Source: Lachnospiraceae bacterium (lineage in GTDB: Bacteria > Bacillota > Clostridia > Lachnospirales > Anaerotignaceae). Taken from it: 64,000 bases of DNA. Positions 34,001-41,456 of this stretch are shown one piece after another. Position numbers and translations under genes: made by a program. The stretch spans positions 50,976-114,975 of the forward strand of contig CAJTKM010000007.1 in the NCBI GenBank assembly GCA_910576545.1, read 5' to 3'. The notes beneath the pieces were generated by a model. The model was not told the DNA's origin and did not search any database. It saw only the letters and a program-made list of their open reading frames with translations. Numbering within the stretch: the first letter of the stretch is position 1; every line of letters begins with the position of its first letter.

Positions 34001-34138
34001 TTTTGTAGATACCTTAGAAGTATCCAGCGCGTCAATTACTTTGGCTGTAGCTTTTACATCGCCAGCCGCAAATGCTGTTGCGGGCACAAGAGATGCAACC
34101 ATAGCCGCAGCCATCACCATGGAAATAAACTTCTTCAT
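31013..34138 (-). CDS. S-layer-like secreted protein 2 with C-terminal Cu-amine-oxidase-N domain
   Basis: A 1041-residue exported protein, paralogous to the one at 26793-29861. The signal peptide is MKKFISMVMAAAMVASLVPA with a likely cleavage after AFA. The N-terminal 400 or so residues differ strongly from the paralogue, while the middle (for example the KESFPGAWSMRKGFNFELPE segment) and the last 150 residues are almost the same, ending in the same two Cu-amine-oxidase-N repeats. I use the second ATG as start for the reason given for the paralogue; the frame also runs far upstream, but without a start of its own. The product is likely an abundant, Asp/Glu-rich cell-surface protein. Confidence 0.85.
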   Translation of the reverse strand: MKKFISMVMAAAMVASLVPATAFAAGDVKATAKVIDALDTSKVSTKNGVINEANFGTKVPELRLDITSANYRETDGGTPTVDVTVSLDNATFLTETLPDSPYPTTDAAIKTALKNLVTVYDADGNVIIGIPADTSTPPVEEVLATLDTADHSADIAVPTGKKDGFRPTDIVYDSTADEFADQDSDSGEAEAVTAGKESVLKLYELDDTKVFTAKASNATADVTVNGKVIIATGTQVIANNPATSKAWTTAEIIAELKAGALVDADKVLLFDGDAAIDTKWTAADAFALAVKKYNADKTGDAVLAVGSIETSYTPPQNGTGADKAGVETSVKEYSLNRNDRVEEVTYTFKGRFAKDWSVIVDLVSTMDKDGQGKTATVSVDSSMIDANDLVYVSVLKKDISASIKKTANVAEEEMITLESDLKIKANVDEFVTGQWFELKLSKGFEFNKARTSAGNYEFAGTDGNTTYMKVLNGPTDEIVIDNEDIEIEATSAKSGAVCTLTVKALNKDWNGTKLVDTVLDKDEVFSATTTVEIAKVVDYKVVLSVDEDEDVPVIYSGVNVNNYGITDDSDHLSLEVTAKESFPGAWSMRKGFNFELPEHVYVTDVDVIDTDNFYRDGRDAAVGRGNVEPVDVRAAFWNAYQNGKHVNFEFDKRVFDDVDSNLRDKECAEMTFQLELVADPGFEGDVVLKLTGELVDEQEVTIAKFVKPYEVKAEQNDLKIDYRYTDIPTTITITEAEAGLWAKNEATFYFSIEKAITFDSDPTFEIDSKSDLEIKDEKAKGGKIQFTVKSESDEAATVTIKDMDLFMERNIPAGPYDLEINSTLAEHYEGEVLWAPDEDGSIEQKADGLSAETEASMSQMDDHNGDDCNAIHHDEKADSYVGCVADYSKTVKEAFVNVITAGREVDDASFTTKVVVPVGENYIVAGEKQIELDTPAYINAAGYTMLPIRAVATALGISNNNVLWDQPTKTVTILYGQRIITMTQGQKVVYVNGSAIPASAAVENTNSRTFLPMRDLATALGVTDITWDQATRTATLNGNQK

Positions 34139-34370
34139 GGGTCTCATTCCTCCTTTTAATGTGTGTTTCGTTTTATAATTATATAACGAAGAACGCATTT
34201 CTCTTTTTGGCTTTCCGCTCCGCTCCCGCGTCCCTTCCCGCCGCCGCCCTTCGGCTTCCTTGGCTTCCCCCGCACACCCATTCAAGGGGTTCCGCCTCAG
34301 TTGCTTCTGTTTGGCTTTGTTCCGTTTCGTGAAAGTGTTGCTTCAAACCTCAAATTTACTTTGCACGTTT

Positions 34371-34399
34371 ATCTTATCAGCAGCTTCACCGTTTGGCAA
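34371..34399 (-). promoter_or_regulatory. Promoter of S-layer-like gene 2
   Basis: TTGCCA and TAAGAT are separated by 17 bases, in the same ACTTGCCA context as gene 1. The leader would be about 225 bases and shares the GAAATGCGTTC and TATAATTATA-type motifs with gene 1. The remainder of the gap to 34595 is AT-rich with no gene. Confidence 0.6.
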
Positions 34400-34595
34400 G
34401 TGTTTTTCATGATTTGTAATATAACTGCAATATTACAGAAACATAATGTGAAATATTACATGATTTCTCCTAAATACTGTCATTTTTCGTGATTTTGACG
34501 CGTTGTGACAATATGAGACTGCATGAGATTTCCAGAAAAGTATATTGAACCTGCCGACAGGAAAATACGAATTGAGATACGAAAGGAGAATGAAA

Positions 34596-35060
34596 ATGGC
34601 AAAATATACAGAAAACTTCAATTTAATCAAACCAGAGGACGATGAGTATTACGACGTGGCGGATTTCAACGAGAATATGGACATCATTGACGCAGAACTC
34701 GGCGCAGTCGCCGAAAGCGCGAACAGCGCAGAAATTGCTGATAAGATTGGTCAGCCGGAGGACAGTATTTTGAGTACAGTATTCGGAAAGCTGAACGGTT
34801 TCATCAGCCCTGACGGGAAGGGGGTTAGAATCATTAAGTCCCTGCAGCATATTATAATCAACCTTCCACCTTCCGAATTTTCTAAAACTGTGACGATTGA
34901 CCCTGTTGATTCCTCCCGCTGCGTAGTAATAATGGAAGTACTCTCTCATAATCCTATTACTACCTCTTATACCTTAAGCGATACGAAATTATCTGCAAGC
35001 TACACAATTTCGCAAAATACGGGCTGCTGTATGGGCTTCTGGGTTATTGAATTTTATTAA
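34596..35060 (+). CDS. Tail-fibre-like protein, paralogue 1
   Basis: A 154-residue protein. The N-terminal part, YTENFNLIKPEDDEYYDVAD followed by FNENMDIIDAEL, strongly resembles the opening of phage tail-fibre and structural proteins, where a 'NLxKPxxxDYxDVxDxNxNxxxID' pattern recurs. The rest (VFGKLNGFISPDGKGVRIIKS and a final GFWVIEFY) is shared with the next gene. AAAGGAG lies 7 bases before the ATG. No other phage genes are nearby, so it may be a captured fragment used by the cell; its function is unknown. Confidence 0.6.
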   Translation: MAKYTENFNLIKPEDDEYYDVADFNENMDIIDAELGAVAESANSAEIADKIGQPEDSILSTVFGKLNGFISPDGKGVRIIKSLQHIIINLPPSEFSKTVTIDPVDSSRCVVIMEVLSHNPITTSYTLSDTKLSASYTISQNTGCCMGFWVIEFY

Positions 35061-35350
35061 AAAGACCTTGGGGACATCGTCCCCAAACCCCTACAAGCCT
35101 GTCAGTACTTTGCCTGCGGCAAAGCCGCCTACGGCGTCCGGACTTCTTTCCGGTACCTATTGAAAAGGGCTTGACCCTAAACTTTACTTTCCGCCGCATG
35201 AAATGCGGTAGCAATCGGGGTCTGGGGCATGATGCCCCAGCAGGGTGTGGGACAGCGTCCTACGGTTTTACTTTTTTCTGATACTTTTTGGGATTCCTCC
35301 TTTGCTACGCTCTTTTTGCCGGCAGAAAACGCAAAAAAGAACGTATATAA
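35061..35350. repeat. Palindromic intergenic repeat between the paralogues
   Basis: GC-rich blocks typical of this genome's intergenic repeat: GGGGACATCGTCCCC, CTTTGCCTGCGGCAAAG, GGGGCATGATGCCCC and a GCCGCATGAAATGCGG palindrome. I see no gene in it. Confidence 0.7.
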
Positions 35351-35364
35351 GGAGGGATTTTTTT

Positions 35365-35823
35365 ATGGCAGAATTTACGGAACATTATCACCTGAAAAAA
35401 CCGGAGGACGCGGAATATTACGACGTGGCGGATTTCAACGGAAATATGGATATTATAGACGCCGCGCTTGCAGGAAATACAGGCGGCGCAGAGGCGGCGG
35501 ATAAAATCGGCGAACCGGCGGACGCTCTGCCGGAAACGGTGTTCGGCAAGCTGAATGGGTATATCAGCGCGGACGGGAAGGGCGTGCGGGTTATAAAGTC
35601 CATACAGCGGACCGTCTGCTCTAATACAGGCAGTGCGAATAACGTAGCGATTCGGCCTGTGGACCCGGAACGCTGTATTGTCCTTACGGAACGGCTTTAT
35701 AATTCCAGCGAGTATCTTTTAAGCTACAGCTATGACCTTAAGGCGGATACTTTAACCGCGCATGTTTCCGGCGGCTCTACGCAAAGCTGCCGCATCGGGT
35801 TCTGGATTATCGAGTTTTATTAA
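35365..35823 (+). CDS. Tail-fibre-like protein, paralogue 2
   Basis: A 152-residue paralogue of the gene at 34596. It has HYHLKKPEDAEYYDVADFNG followed by NMDIIDAALAG, then VFGKLNGYISADGKGVRVIK and the shared ending GFWIIEFY. The middle is diverged. AGGAGGG lies 8 bases upstream of the ATG. The gene is more GC-rich than its partner, so the duplication is probably old or the two came separately. The function is unknown. Confidence 0.6.
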   Translation: MAEFTEHYHLKKPEDAEYYDVADFNGNMDIIDAALAGNTGGAEAADKIGEPADALPETVFGKLNGYISADGKGVRVIKSIQRTVCSNTGSANNVAIRPVDPERCIVLTERLYNSSEYLLSYSYDLKADTLTAHVSGGSTQSCRIGFWIIEFY

Positions 35824-35825
35824 AT

Positions 35826-36075
35826 TTTAAGACCTTGGGGCTCTGCCCCAAACCCCGCAAGGGGCACGCCCCTTGACCCCAATTGCCATCGCACTTCGTG
35901 CGATGGAGAGAAATCCCATTTACAATATTTATAAAATGCACATTAGGACACATTTTCTTTCTGCAAGGGCTTGACCCTAAACTTTATTCTCCGCCGCATA
36001 AAATGCGGCGGAAATCAGGGTCTGGGGCATGATGCCCCAGCAGGGGTTTGGGGACAGCGTCCCCAAGGTCTTTTT
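35826..36075. repeat. Palindromic intergenic repeat before htpG end
   Basis: Contains CTTGGGGCTCTGCCCCAAACC, a GGGGCACGCCCC type hairpin, a CGCACTTCGTGCG palindrome, CCGCCGCATAAAATGCGGCGG and a GGGGACAGCGTCCCC palindrome. It may end both the plus-strand paralogue and htpG transcripts. Confidence 0.7.
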
Positions 36076-36078
36076 CTT

Positions 36079-38103
36079 TTACTCTTTTTCGTAGCCTGCG
36101 AGCTTTTCCAGCAGGAGATTGCTCCGGTCAAGGAAAGCCGTCATTTCTTCAGAGGTCAGCGGGCGGTGGCTCATCATCGCAAGGTCGTAAAGCTGGCGGC
36201 AAAGCAGGCTCACGTCCTCTTTCTTCCCTTCCTGCCCAGCCATCGCAACCAGACTCGTTACCAGCCGGCTCCCGCGGTTCAGTACGAGCGTCTCGTCCGG
36301 CTTCGCCCCCGCGAACATCGCCTTGAGCTCTTCATTTTTCGCGTACGCCTCCATCATTTCCATCATGCGGCGGGATTCCTCTGAAAGCAGTATCATTGCC
36401 GAAACCCTGTCCGTTTTCAGCGTTTCCATTTCCACTTTCAGCTTGTCATTCCCCAAAACTTCGCGGAATAAATCCTGCATCTGGTTCGTTTCAAATTCTG
36501 CCGCCTGTTTTTTGGCTTCGCTTGCATCCCCATCTTTCTCCTGTAAAGTTTCAGAGATGTCCGCATCGATGCGCTGTACCTTTACGCCCGGATTTTTGTA
36601 TTCCAAAAAAGATACGAAAGGCTTGTCCACAGGCGCGGAGAGTATCGCCGCTTCCAGCCCCTGTTCCTGAAACAGCCGGATGTACTGCGCCTGCTGGTTC
36701 TCATCGGATACAAAAAACAGCTTGTTTTCGTGCTTTTCCTTGTTCTTTTCCAGATATTCCGCAACGGTTTCATATACGCCGTCTGTCGTTTTCAGCAGGA
36801 GCGCGTCTTTTATCTTATCATAGAGCTTTTCCTCCCGCATACAGCCGTATTTGATAAAAATGCCGATATCATCCCAGAAGCCTTCGTAGCCGGAACGGTC
36901 GTTTTTGAACAGCTGATTCAGCTTGTCTGCGACTTTTTTCGTGATATAGCTGTTCATTTTCTCCACATAGCCATCATTCTGCAACGCGCTGCGGGAAACA
37001 TTCAGCGGCATATCCGGGCAGTCCAGCACACCCTTGAGCAGGAGCAAAAATTCCGGCACAACCTCTTTCACATTGTCTGCAATATAAACCTGATTGGAGT
37101 ACAGCTTGATTTCGCCGTCGATGATGTCCATCTGCTCCACCAGTTTTGGGAAATACAAGATGCCCTTCAGCCGGAAAGGATAATCCATGTTCAGGTGAAT
37201 CCAAAACAGAGGGTCGTTGAAATCATGGAATACCTTATGATAAAACGCTTTGTAGTCCTCATCCGTACAGTCGGCAGGCTTTTTCAGCCAGAGCGGGGAA
37301 GGGTCGTTGAGCGGCTTTGGTTCCTCGGCAGCGGCTTTTTCTGCTTCTGCTTTCTGCTCCTCCAGCTTTTCCATCGCATCCGCCTTTGTCATGCCTTCCG
37401 CTTCCTCCGCAGAAACATGCAGCGTATTTTCCGCTTTCTTTTCGGCTGACTTTTCTTCCTCTGTTTCTTCTTTTACAATGTCAACAAAAATCGGGACAGG
37501 CATAAACGCACAGTATTTCGTCAAAGCGGCGTAAAGCGTGGATTCGTCCAGAAATTCCTTTCCGTCCTCGCCCAGATACAGGGTAATTGTCGTGCCGCGT
37601 GTTTCGCGGGAGCCGTCCTCCATTTCGTAATCAATGCCGCCTTCGCAGAGCCATTTCGCAGGCTGTGCGCCATTCTGGAAGGAAAGCGTGTCAATTTCCA
37701 CCCGGTCGGCAACCATAAAAGCGGAATAAAATCCCAGCCCGAAATGCCCGATGATTTCGTTTTCCTGCTCCGTTTTTTCCTGAAATTTTGTAAGGAAATC
37801 CGTTGCACCGGAAAACGCAATCTGGTTGATATATTTTTTGACCTCATCGGCTGTCATGCCAATGCCGTTGTCTATGACCTGCAACGTTTTCTCATCCTGA
37901 TTCAGCACAACACGGATAGAAAACGTTTCATCCTCCGCAAGTTCCGCTTCGCCCAAAAGGGAAAGCTTTTGCAGCTTTGTTACGGCATCACAGGCGTTGG
38001 ATACCAGTTCGCGGATAAAGATATCTTTATCCGTATAGAGCCATTTTTTGATAATCGGCAAAAAATTTTCACTGTTTATGGATAGATTGCCTTTTTCCTG
38101 CAT
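36079..38103 (-). CDS. htpG: Chaperone protein HtpG (Hsp90)
   Basis: A 674-residue Hsp90-family ATP-dependent chaperone of the cytosol. The GHKL ATPase domain is at the N-terminus: FIRELVSNACDAV, then VIDNGIGMTADEV, and IGHFGLGFYSAFMVAD for the ATP lid. An acidic charged linker (about residues 205-265, KEETEEEKSAEKKAENT and onward) is longer than usual for bacterial HtpG. The middle and C-terminal domains follow. A CIRCE element upstream indicates control by the heat-shock repressor HrcA. Confidence 0.96.
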   Translation of the reverse strand: MQEKGNLSINSENFLPIIKKWLYTDKDIFIRELVSNACDAVTKLQKLSLLGEAELAEDETFSIRVVLNQDEKTLQVIDNGIGMTADEVKKYINQIAFSGATDFLTKFQEKTEQENEIIGHFGLGFYSAFMVADRVEIDTLSFQNGAQPAKWLCEGGIDYEMEDGSRETRGTTITLYLGEDGKEFLDESTLYAALTKYCAFMPVPIFVDIVKEETEEEKSAEKKAENTLHVSAEEAEGMTKADAMEKLEEQKAEAEKAAAEEPKPLNDPSPLWLKKPADCTDEDYKAFYHKVFHDFNDPLFWIHLNMDYPFRLKGILYFPKLVEQMDIIDGEIKLYSNQVYIADNVKEVVPEFLLLLKGVLDCPDMPLNVSRSALQNDGYVEKMNSYITKKVADKLNQLFKNDRSGYEGFWDDIGIFIKYGCMREEKLYDKIKDALLLKTTDGVYETVAEYLEKNKEKHENKLFFVSDENQQAQYIRLFQEQGLEAAILSAPVDKPFVSFLEYKNPGVKVQRIDADISETLQEKDGDASEAKKQAAEFETNQMQDLFREVLGNDKLKVEMETLKTDRVSAMILLSEESRRMMEMMEAYAKNEELKAMFAGAKPDETLVLNRGSRLVTSLVAMAGQEGKKEDVSLLCRQLYDLAMMSHRPLTSEEMTAFLDRSNLLLEKLAGYEKE

Positions 38104-38149
38104 GAGTAAAACCTCCAGTTCCGTTAATATGAATTCGTCTATGTCTATT

Positions 38150-38177
38150 ATTGTAACACTGGAAAAGGAAAAGTCAA
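38150..38177 (-). promoter_or_regulatory. Promoter of htpG
   Basis: TTGACT and TACAAT are separated by 16 bases on the minus strand, ending 46 bases before the start codon. The CIRCE palindrome lies directly upstream of the -35 box. Confidence 0.6.
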
Positions 38178-38184
38178 GAAAAAA

Positions 38185-38211
38185 TTAGCACTCAATCCGA
38201 ATGAGTGCTAA
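38185..38211. promoter_or_regulatory. CIRCE element (HrcA operator)
   Basis: A perfect TTAGCACTC-N9-GAGTGCTAA inverted repeat, the classical HrcA binding site. It points to heat-shock control of htpG. From 38213 to 38534 on the far side I see no gene or other signal. Confidence 0.95.
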
Positions 38212-38534
38212 TAAAATATTTTCTCGAAAACTTCTTTTTGCAATTTTATGTTATCAACCCCAAATCCTTCGGAACATATTTCCTCGCATTGAGATATGTT
38301 CCAGCCTACTTATATTCTGGATCCTTCTCCCCGTACCTTAAGCCAAACCCCAACGCCCCGAAATTTCCGTATACATCTGCCCCGCCGTGTGCAAAAAAGT
38401 GTGTTCACATAAAAACAGATACCAATATTAAACAACGAATAGCAACTGTGCATCTATTTCCCCCGTTTTTATGCAATACATAATTTACAATATACAGAGT
38501 ATAAGCCAATATATGCCGCAATATTAGCGATTTT

Positions 38535-38576
38535 CCCATAAAAACAGCCCAGTATGCACTGGACTGTTTTTATGGG
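38535..38576. terminator. Terminator of the RNase P RNA gene
   Basis: CCCATAAAAACAG...CTGTTTTTATGGG, a long near-perfect palindrome (21-bp arms with one or two mismatches). On the minus strand it directly follows the 3' end of rnpB. Confidence 0.8.
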
Positions 38577-38905
38577 AGCAAGCCTGTAAGCCGGGTTCTG
38601 TCGTGGACAGCCATCTGTCTTGGTCTGTTGTCGCCAACAGCATCATGCGGCCTTTTCGGAACGGGACGAGCAGCCCCATGCGTTCCTGTCAGCCTTGCTT
38701 CGGGCGGGGTTTACATGGCTCCCGCCGTTACCGGCAGGACGGTGGGCTCTTGCCCCACCTTTCCACCCTTACCTGCGGATGCAGGCGGTTTATTTCTGTT
38801 GCACTATCCTTAGAGTCGCCTCTACCGGCCGTTAACCGGCGCCCTTGCTCTGCGAAGCCCGGACTTTCCTCATCCCCCAGGGGATGCGGCTGTCCAGCTT
38901 ACTCC
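38577..38905 (-). ncRNA. rnpB: RNase P RNA
   Basis: Read on the minus strand, this contains the conserved RNase P blocks: GAGGAAAGTCCGGGCT near the 5' end, GGTAAGGGTGGAAAGGTG and GAGCCCACCG in the middle, and ACAGAACCCGGCTTA near the 3' end, which pairs back with the 5' GGAAAGTCCGGG region as helix P4. It is the catalytic RNA that trims the 5' ends of tRNA precursors. Ends are placed from the promoter and terminator and may be off by a few bases. Confidence 0.95.
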
Positions 38906-38911
38906 TGCTTT

Positions 38912-38940
38912 ATTTTACCGGAAAACCGGCATTTTGTCAA
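38912..38940 (-). promoter_or_regulatory. Promoter of rnpB
   Basis: TTGACA and TAAAAT are separated by 17 bases, ending about 7 bases before the RNA start. The -35 box overlaps the last codon and stop of the upstream kinase gene. Confidence 0.85.
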
Positions 38941-40598
38941 ACCTTGAAACAGCTCCCGCCCACAAATTCCTTGATCAGGGAATTATTAGGGATTTCCTGC
39001 CCTGTTGCGGCAAGGAAATAGCCCAGGAATTTAATCAGCCGCTTTGCCGTCACATTCTCCGGCATCGTGTCATCTATGCGGAACAGCTGCGGTTCGGCGT
39101 ACTGCTTCAGCACGTTCAGCTCATACAGCGTAGCGGAGTTAAAGACCGCATCCGCATTCTCCTGGAAGGGGAAAATATTTTCTTCCTCGCCCTGCGTCAC
39201 TGTGTTCCACGCTTCAATCGTGCCGCGCGCGTCCCTGCCGCGGAACTGGTAATCCCGAACAATGCGGCGGATGAGGCGGCAGTCCGATGTGGAAATGCGG
39301 TTATGGTCGTCAATATTCAGCTGTGTCAGCGCGCTGATAAAGATTTTGAATTTATTTTCATCAGGAATCTCCGGTGTCAGCCTGTCGTTCAGGCCATGGA
39401 TGCCCTCCATCACCAGAATCTCCCCTTCGCCCAGCTGCAAATAATCGCCGTTATATTCGCGTTTTCCGGTTACGAAATTATAATACGGCAGTTCAATCTG
39501 TTCGCCGGCAATGATGGCTTTCAAGTCCTTGTTCAGCTGTTTCAAATCCAGAGCCTCGATGCGCTCAAAGTTCCGCTTGCCGTTTTCATCCAACGGAGTT
39601 TTATCGCGGTTTATAAAATAATCGTCCAGGGAAACCTTATGCGGCTTTATGCCCAGCACGCGCAGCTGCACGCAGAGCCGGTTCGCAAAAGATGTTTTGC
39701 CGGAGGAGGAGGGGCCCGCAATCAGCACCACCCGCACATTCGGCATACGGTGGTAAATCTGGTCTGCGATCTCCGCAATCTTCTTTTCGTGCAGCGCTTC
39801 ATTGATGCGGATGAGGTCGCCAAAATGACCGTTTACAATCGCCTCATTGAGGTCCGCCACATTTTCAGCCTCCATCAGGCGGCACCATTCCATCTGTTCC
39901 ATGAATACACCACTGATCTTCTTCGGATCCTCGAAAGGCAGGAGTTCATCCGGCTTTTCCGGATTCGGGAAACGGATCAGGAAACCATTGCCGTAGAGCT
40001 CCAGCGCAAACACTTTCAAAACGCCCGTAGAAAGGGGCATATAGCCATAAAAGTAGTCATAAAAGCCATCAAGCTCATACAGATTGACATTAGAAGCACG
40101 GCGGAAGCGGAACAGCTTCGCTTTTGGTTCCATATGCTGTTTTTTGGCGATTTCGATTGCCTCGTCCTTGCGGAACGTACGTTTTTCGATCGGCAGGTCG
40201 GCATCAACCATTTCCTTCATGCGCCTCTCGACTTTAGAAAGGAACTCCGCGTCCAGAGGTGTTTCCGGCTGGCGGATTTCACAATACAGGTTGCCGCGAA
40301 GACTATGCTCAATCTGCACCCTTGCGGTTTCACCCACGATATCACGCACTGCCTTTACCAGTACGAGGGAAACGCCCCTATGGTACACGCGCATACCCTC
40401 GCCGTCACTCAGGTCATAAAACGTGACGGCGTCCCCGTCCTGAATCTTGCTGCCAAGTTCCTGCAAATTATTGCCCTGTTTTGCCAGCAAAATCGGCGAA
40501 GGGAAGTCCTTCTGAAGCTCCTGCGCAAGCGCGCCAAAAGTCGTCCCCGGCTCCACAGACATATCTCTGCCCATTACGTTCAAATGCAATTTTTCCAA
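38937..40598 (-). CDS. Uridine kinase-like protein with N-terminal TGS/ThrRS-like domains
   Basis: A 553-residue fusion common in Clostridia. The first 60 residues form a TGS-like domain (VMGRDMSVEPGTTFGALAQ). Residues about 60-200 resemble the threonyl/alanyl-tRNA synthetase second additional domain. From about residue 285 there is a uridine kinase/phosphoribulokinase P-loop domain with the Walker A motif GPSSSGKTSFA, then SLDDYF, and VMEGIHGLN. The likely reaction is nucleoside phosphorylation, but the substrate is unproven. I choose a TTG start at 40598 because AAGGAGG lies 8 bases upstream; the frame runs further up into a palindromic repeat. It ends against the rnpB promoter. Confidence 0.85.
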   Translation of the reverse strand: MEKLHLNVMGRDMSVEPGTTFGALAQELQKDFPSPILLAKQGNNLQELGSKIQDGDAVTFYDLSDGEGMRVYHRGVSLVLVKAVRDIVGETARVQIEHSLRGNLYCEIRQPETPLDAEFLSKVERRMKEMVDADLPIEKRTFRKDEAIEIAKKQHMEPKAKLFRFRRASNVNLYELDGFYDYFYGYMPLSTGVLKVFALELYGNGFLIRFPNPEKPDELLPFEDPKKISGVFMEQMEWCRLMEAENVADLNEAIVNGHFGDLIRINEALHEKKIAEIADQIYHRMPNVRVVLIAGPSSSGKTSFANRLCVQLRVLGIKPHKVSLDDYFINRDKTPLDENGKRNFERIEALDLKQLNKDLKAIIAGEQIELPYYNFVTGKREYNGDYLQLGEGEILVMEGIHGLNDRLTPEIPDENKFKIFISALTQLNIDDHNRISTSDCRLIRRIVRDYQFRGRDARGTIEAWNTVTQGEEENIFPFQENADAVFNSATLYELNVLKQYAEPQLFRIDDTMPENVTAKRLIKFLGYFLAATGQEIPNNSLIKEFVGGSCFKV

Positions 40599-40619
40599 AC
40601 TCTTCTCCTCCTTTTTCTT

Positions 40620-40905
40620 AAGACGAAAGACCCTGGGGCTTTGCCCCAAACCCCACAAGCCCTTTGAAAAGGGCTTGGCCCTAAACTTTTTTTGCCGCCG
40701 CACTTTCGTGCGCCGAGGAATTATTTTAGTTTTTCTCCCTGTCTTATTTATGCTTTCTTCTTTTCTTTATTTTCCTGCGAAGCGCAGTTCTTTTCTTTTT
40801 TTGAAAGCGAAAGACCTTGAGGCTTTGCCTCAAACCCCACAAGCCCTTTGAAAAGGGCCTGGCCCTATACTTTTTTTGCCGCCGCACTTCGTACGGCAGA
40901 ATTGT
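40620..40905. repeat. Two copies of the palindromic intergenic repeat in tandem
   Basis: The sequence GACCCTGGGGCTTTGCCCCAA, AAGCCCTTTGAAAAGGGCTTGG and GCCGCCGCACTTTCGTGCG appears at 40630-40710 and again, slightly changed, at 40812-40890. Each block is a hairpin. The copies lie between the kinase and the YrvL-like gene, which are on the same strand. Confidence 0.8.
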
Positions 40906-41342
40906 TATTCCATCCCTTTTGGTTTCTGCTCAATATCTTCCATTCCCAAAAAGGAAAGCAAGAACGATACGACAATAATAGAAAGGTCTGTTGCCGAAAC
41001 ACTTTCCATATAATAATCCACAATGCTCAGCCCAAACGCCGTAGCAATTGTATCCAATACAATATAGAGCAAAACGGCGGCATTTTTTGACAGCCTGCCG
41101 AGATGCAGCAATACCTTTGGCAGCGTCTGTGCAACTAAACCAATCGGATATGAAATAATCGCCGCAATCACGAAGAATACTATAATGCTGCCTACAGATT
41201 GGTACCTGAAGCCAAACAGCTTCATAACCGCCCCGCCCAGTACCGCAATCACAGACATCACAGCGAGAAACAAAATGCCCAGCAGAAACAACGGTATCAT
41301 TTTTTTATGATGCCTGCGCCAAAATTCCCGCAACGGTAACAC
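40905..41342 (-). CDS. YrvL-like membrane regulatory protein
   Basis: A 145-residue membrane protein with three or four helices. The segment FGFRYQSVGSIIVFFVIAAI followed by ISYPIGLVAQTLPKVLL, and later LDTIATAFGLSIVDYYMESV, match the YrvL family. In Bacillus subtilis YrvL is a negative regulator of the SigO-RsoA sigma system; whether that role exists here is unknown, and no sigO-like gene is adjacent. It is flanked on both sides by palindromic repeats, so it is probably transcribed alone. Confidence 0.7.
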   Translation of the reverse strand: MLPLREFWRRHHKKMIPLFLLGILFLAVMSVIAVLGGAVMKLFGFRYQSVGSIIVFFVIAAIISYPIGLVAQTLPKVLLHLGRLSKNAAVLLYIVLDTIATAFGLSIVDYYMESVSATDLSIIVVSFLLSFLGMEDIEQKPKGME

Positions 41343-41456
41343 CTTCCTCCCCGCGAAACACAGTTTCGCGCAATAAAGTTCTTTACCCCGCTTTCTCCGA
41401 AAGAAAGCGGGCGGGGTTTGGGGCAGAGTCCCAAGGTCTTATATCACCCCAGGGCC

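Noticed and set aside
38934..40667. Plus-strand frame of 577 codons opposite the uridine kinase-like gene
   Set aside because: Antisense shadow without ribosome site; the minus-strand product has a clear P-loop kinase domain.
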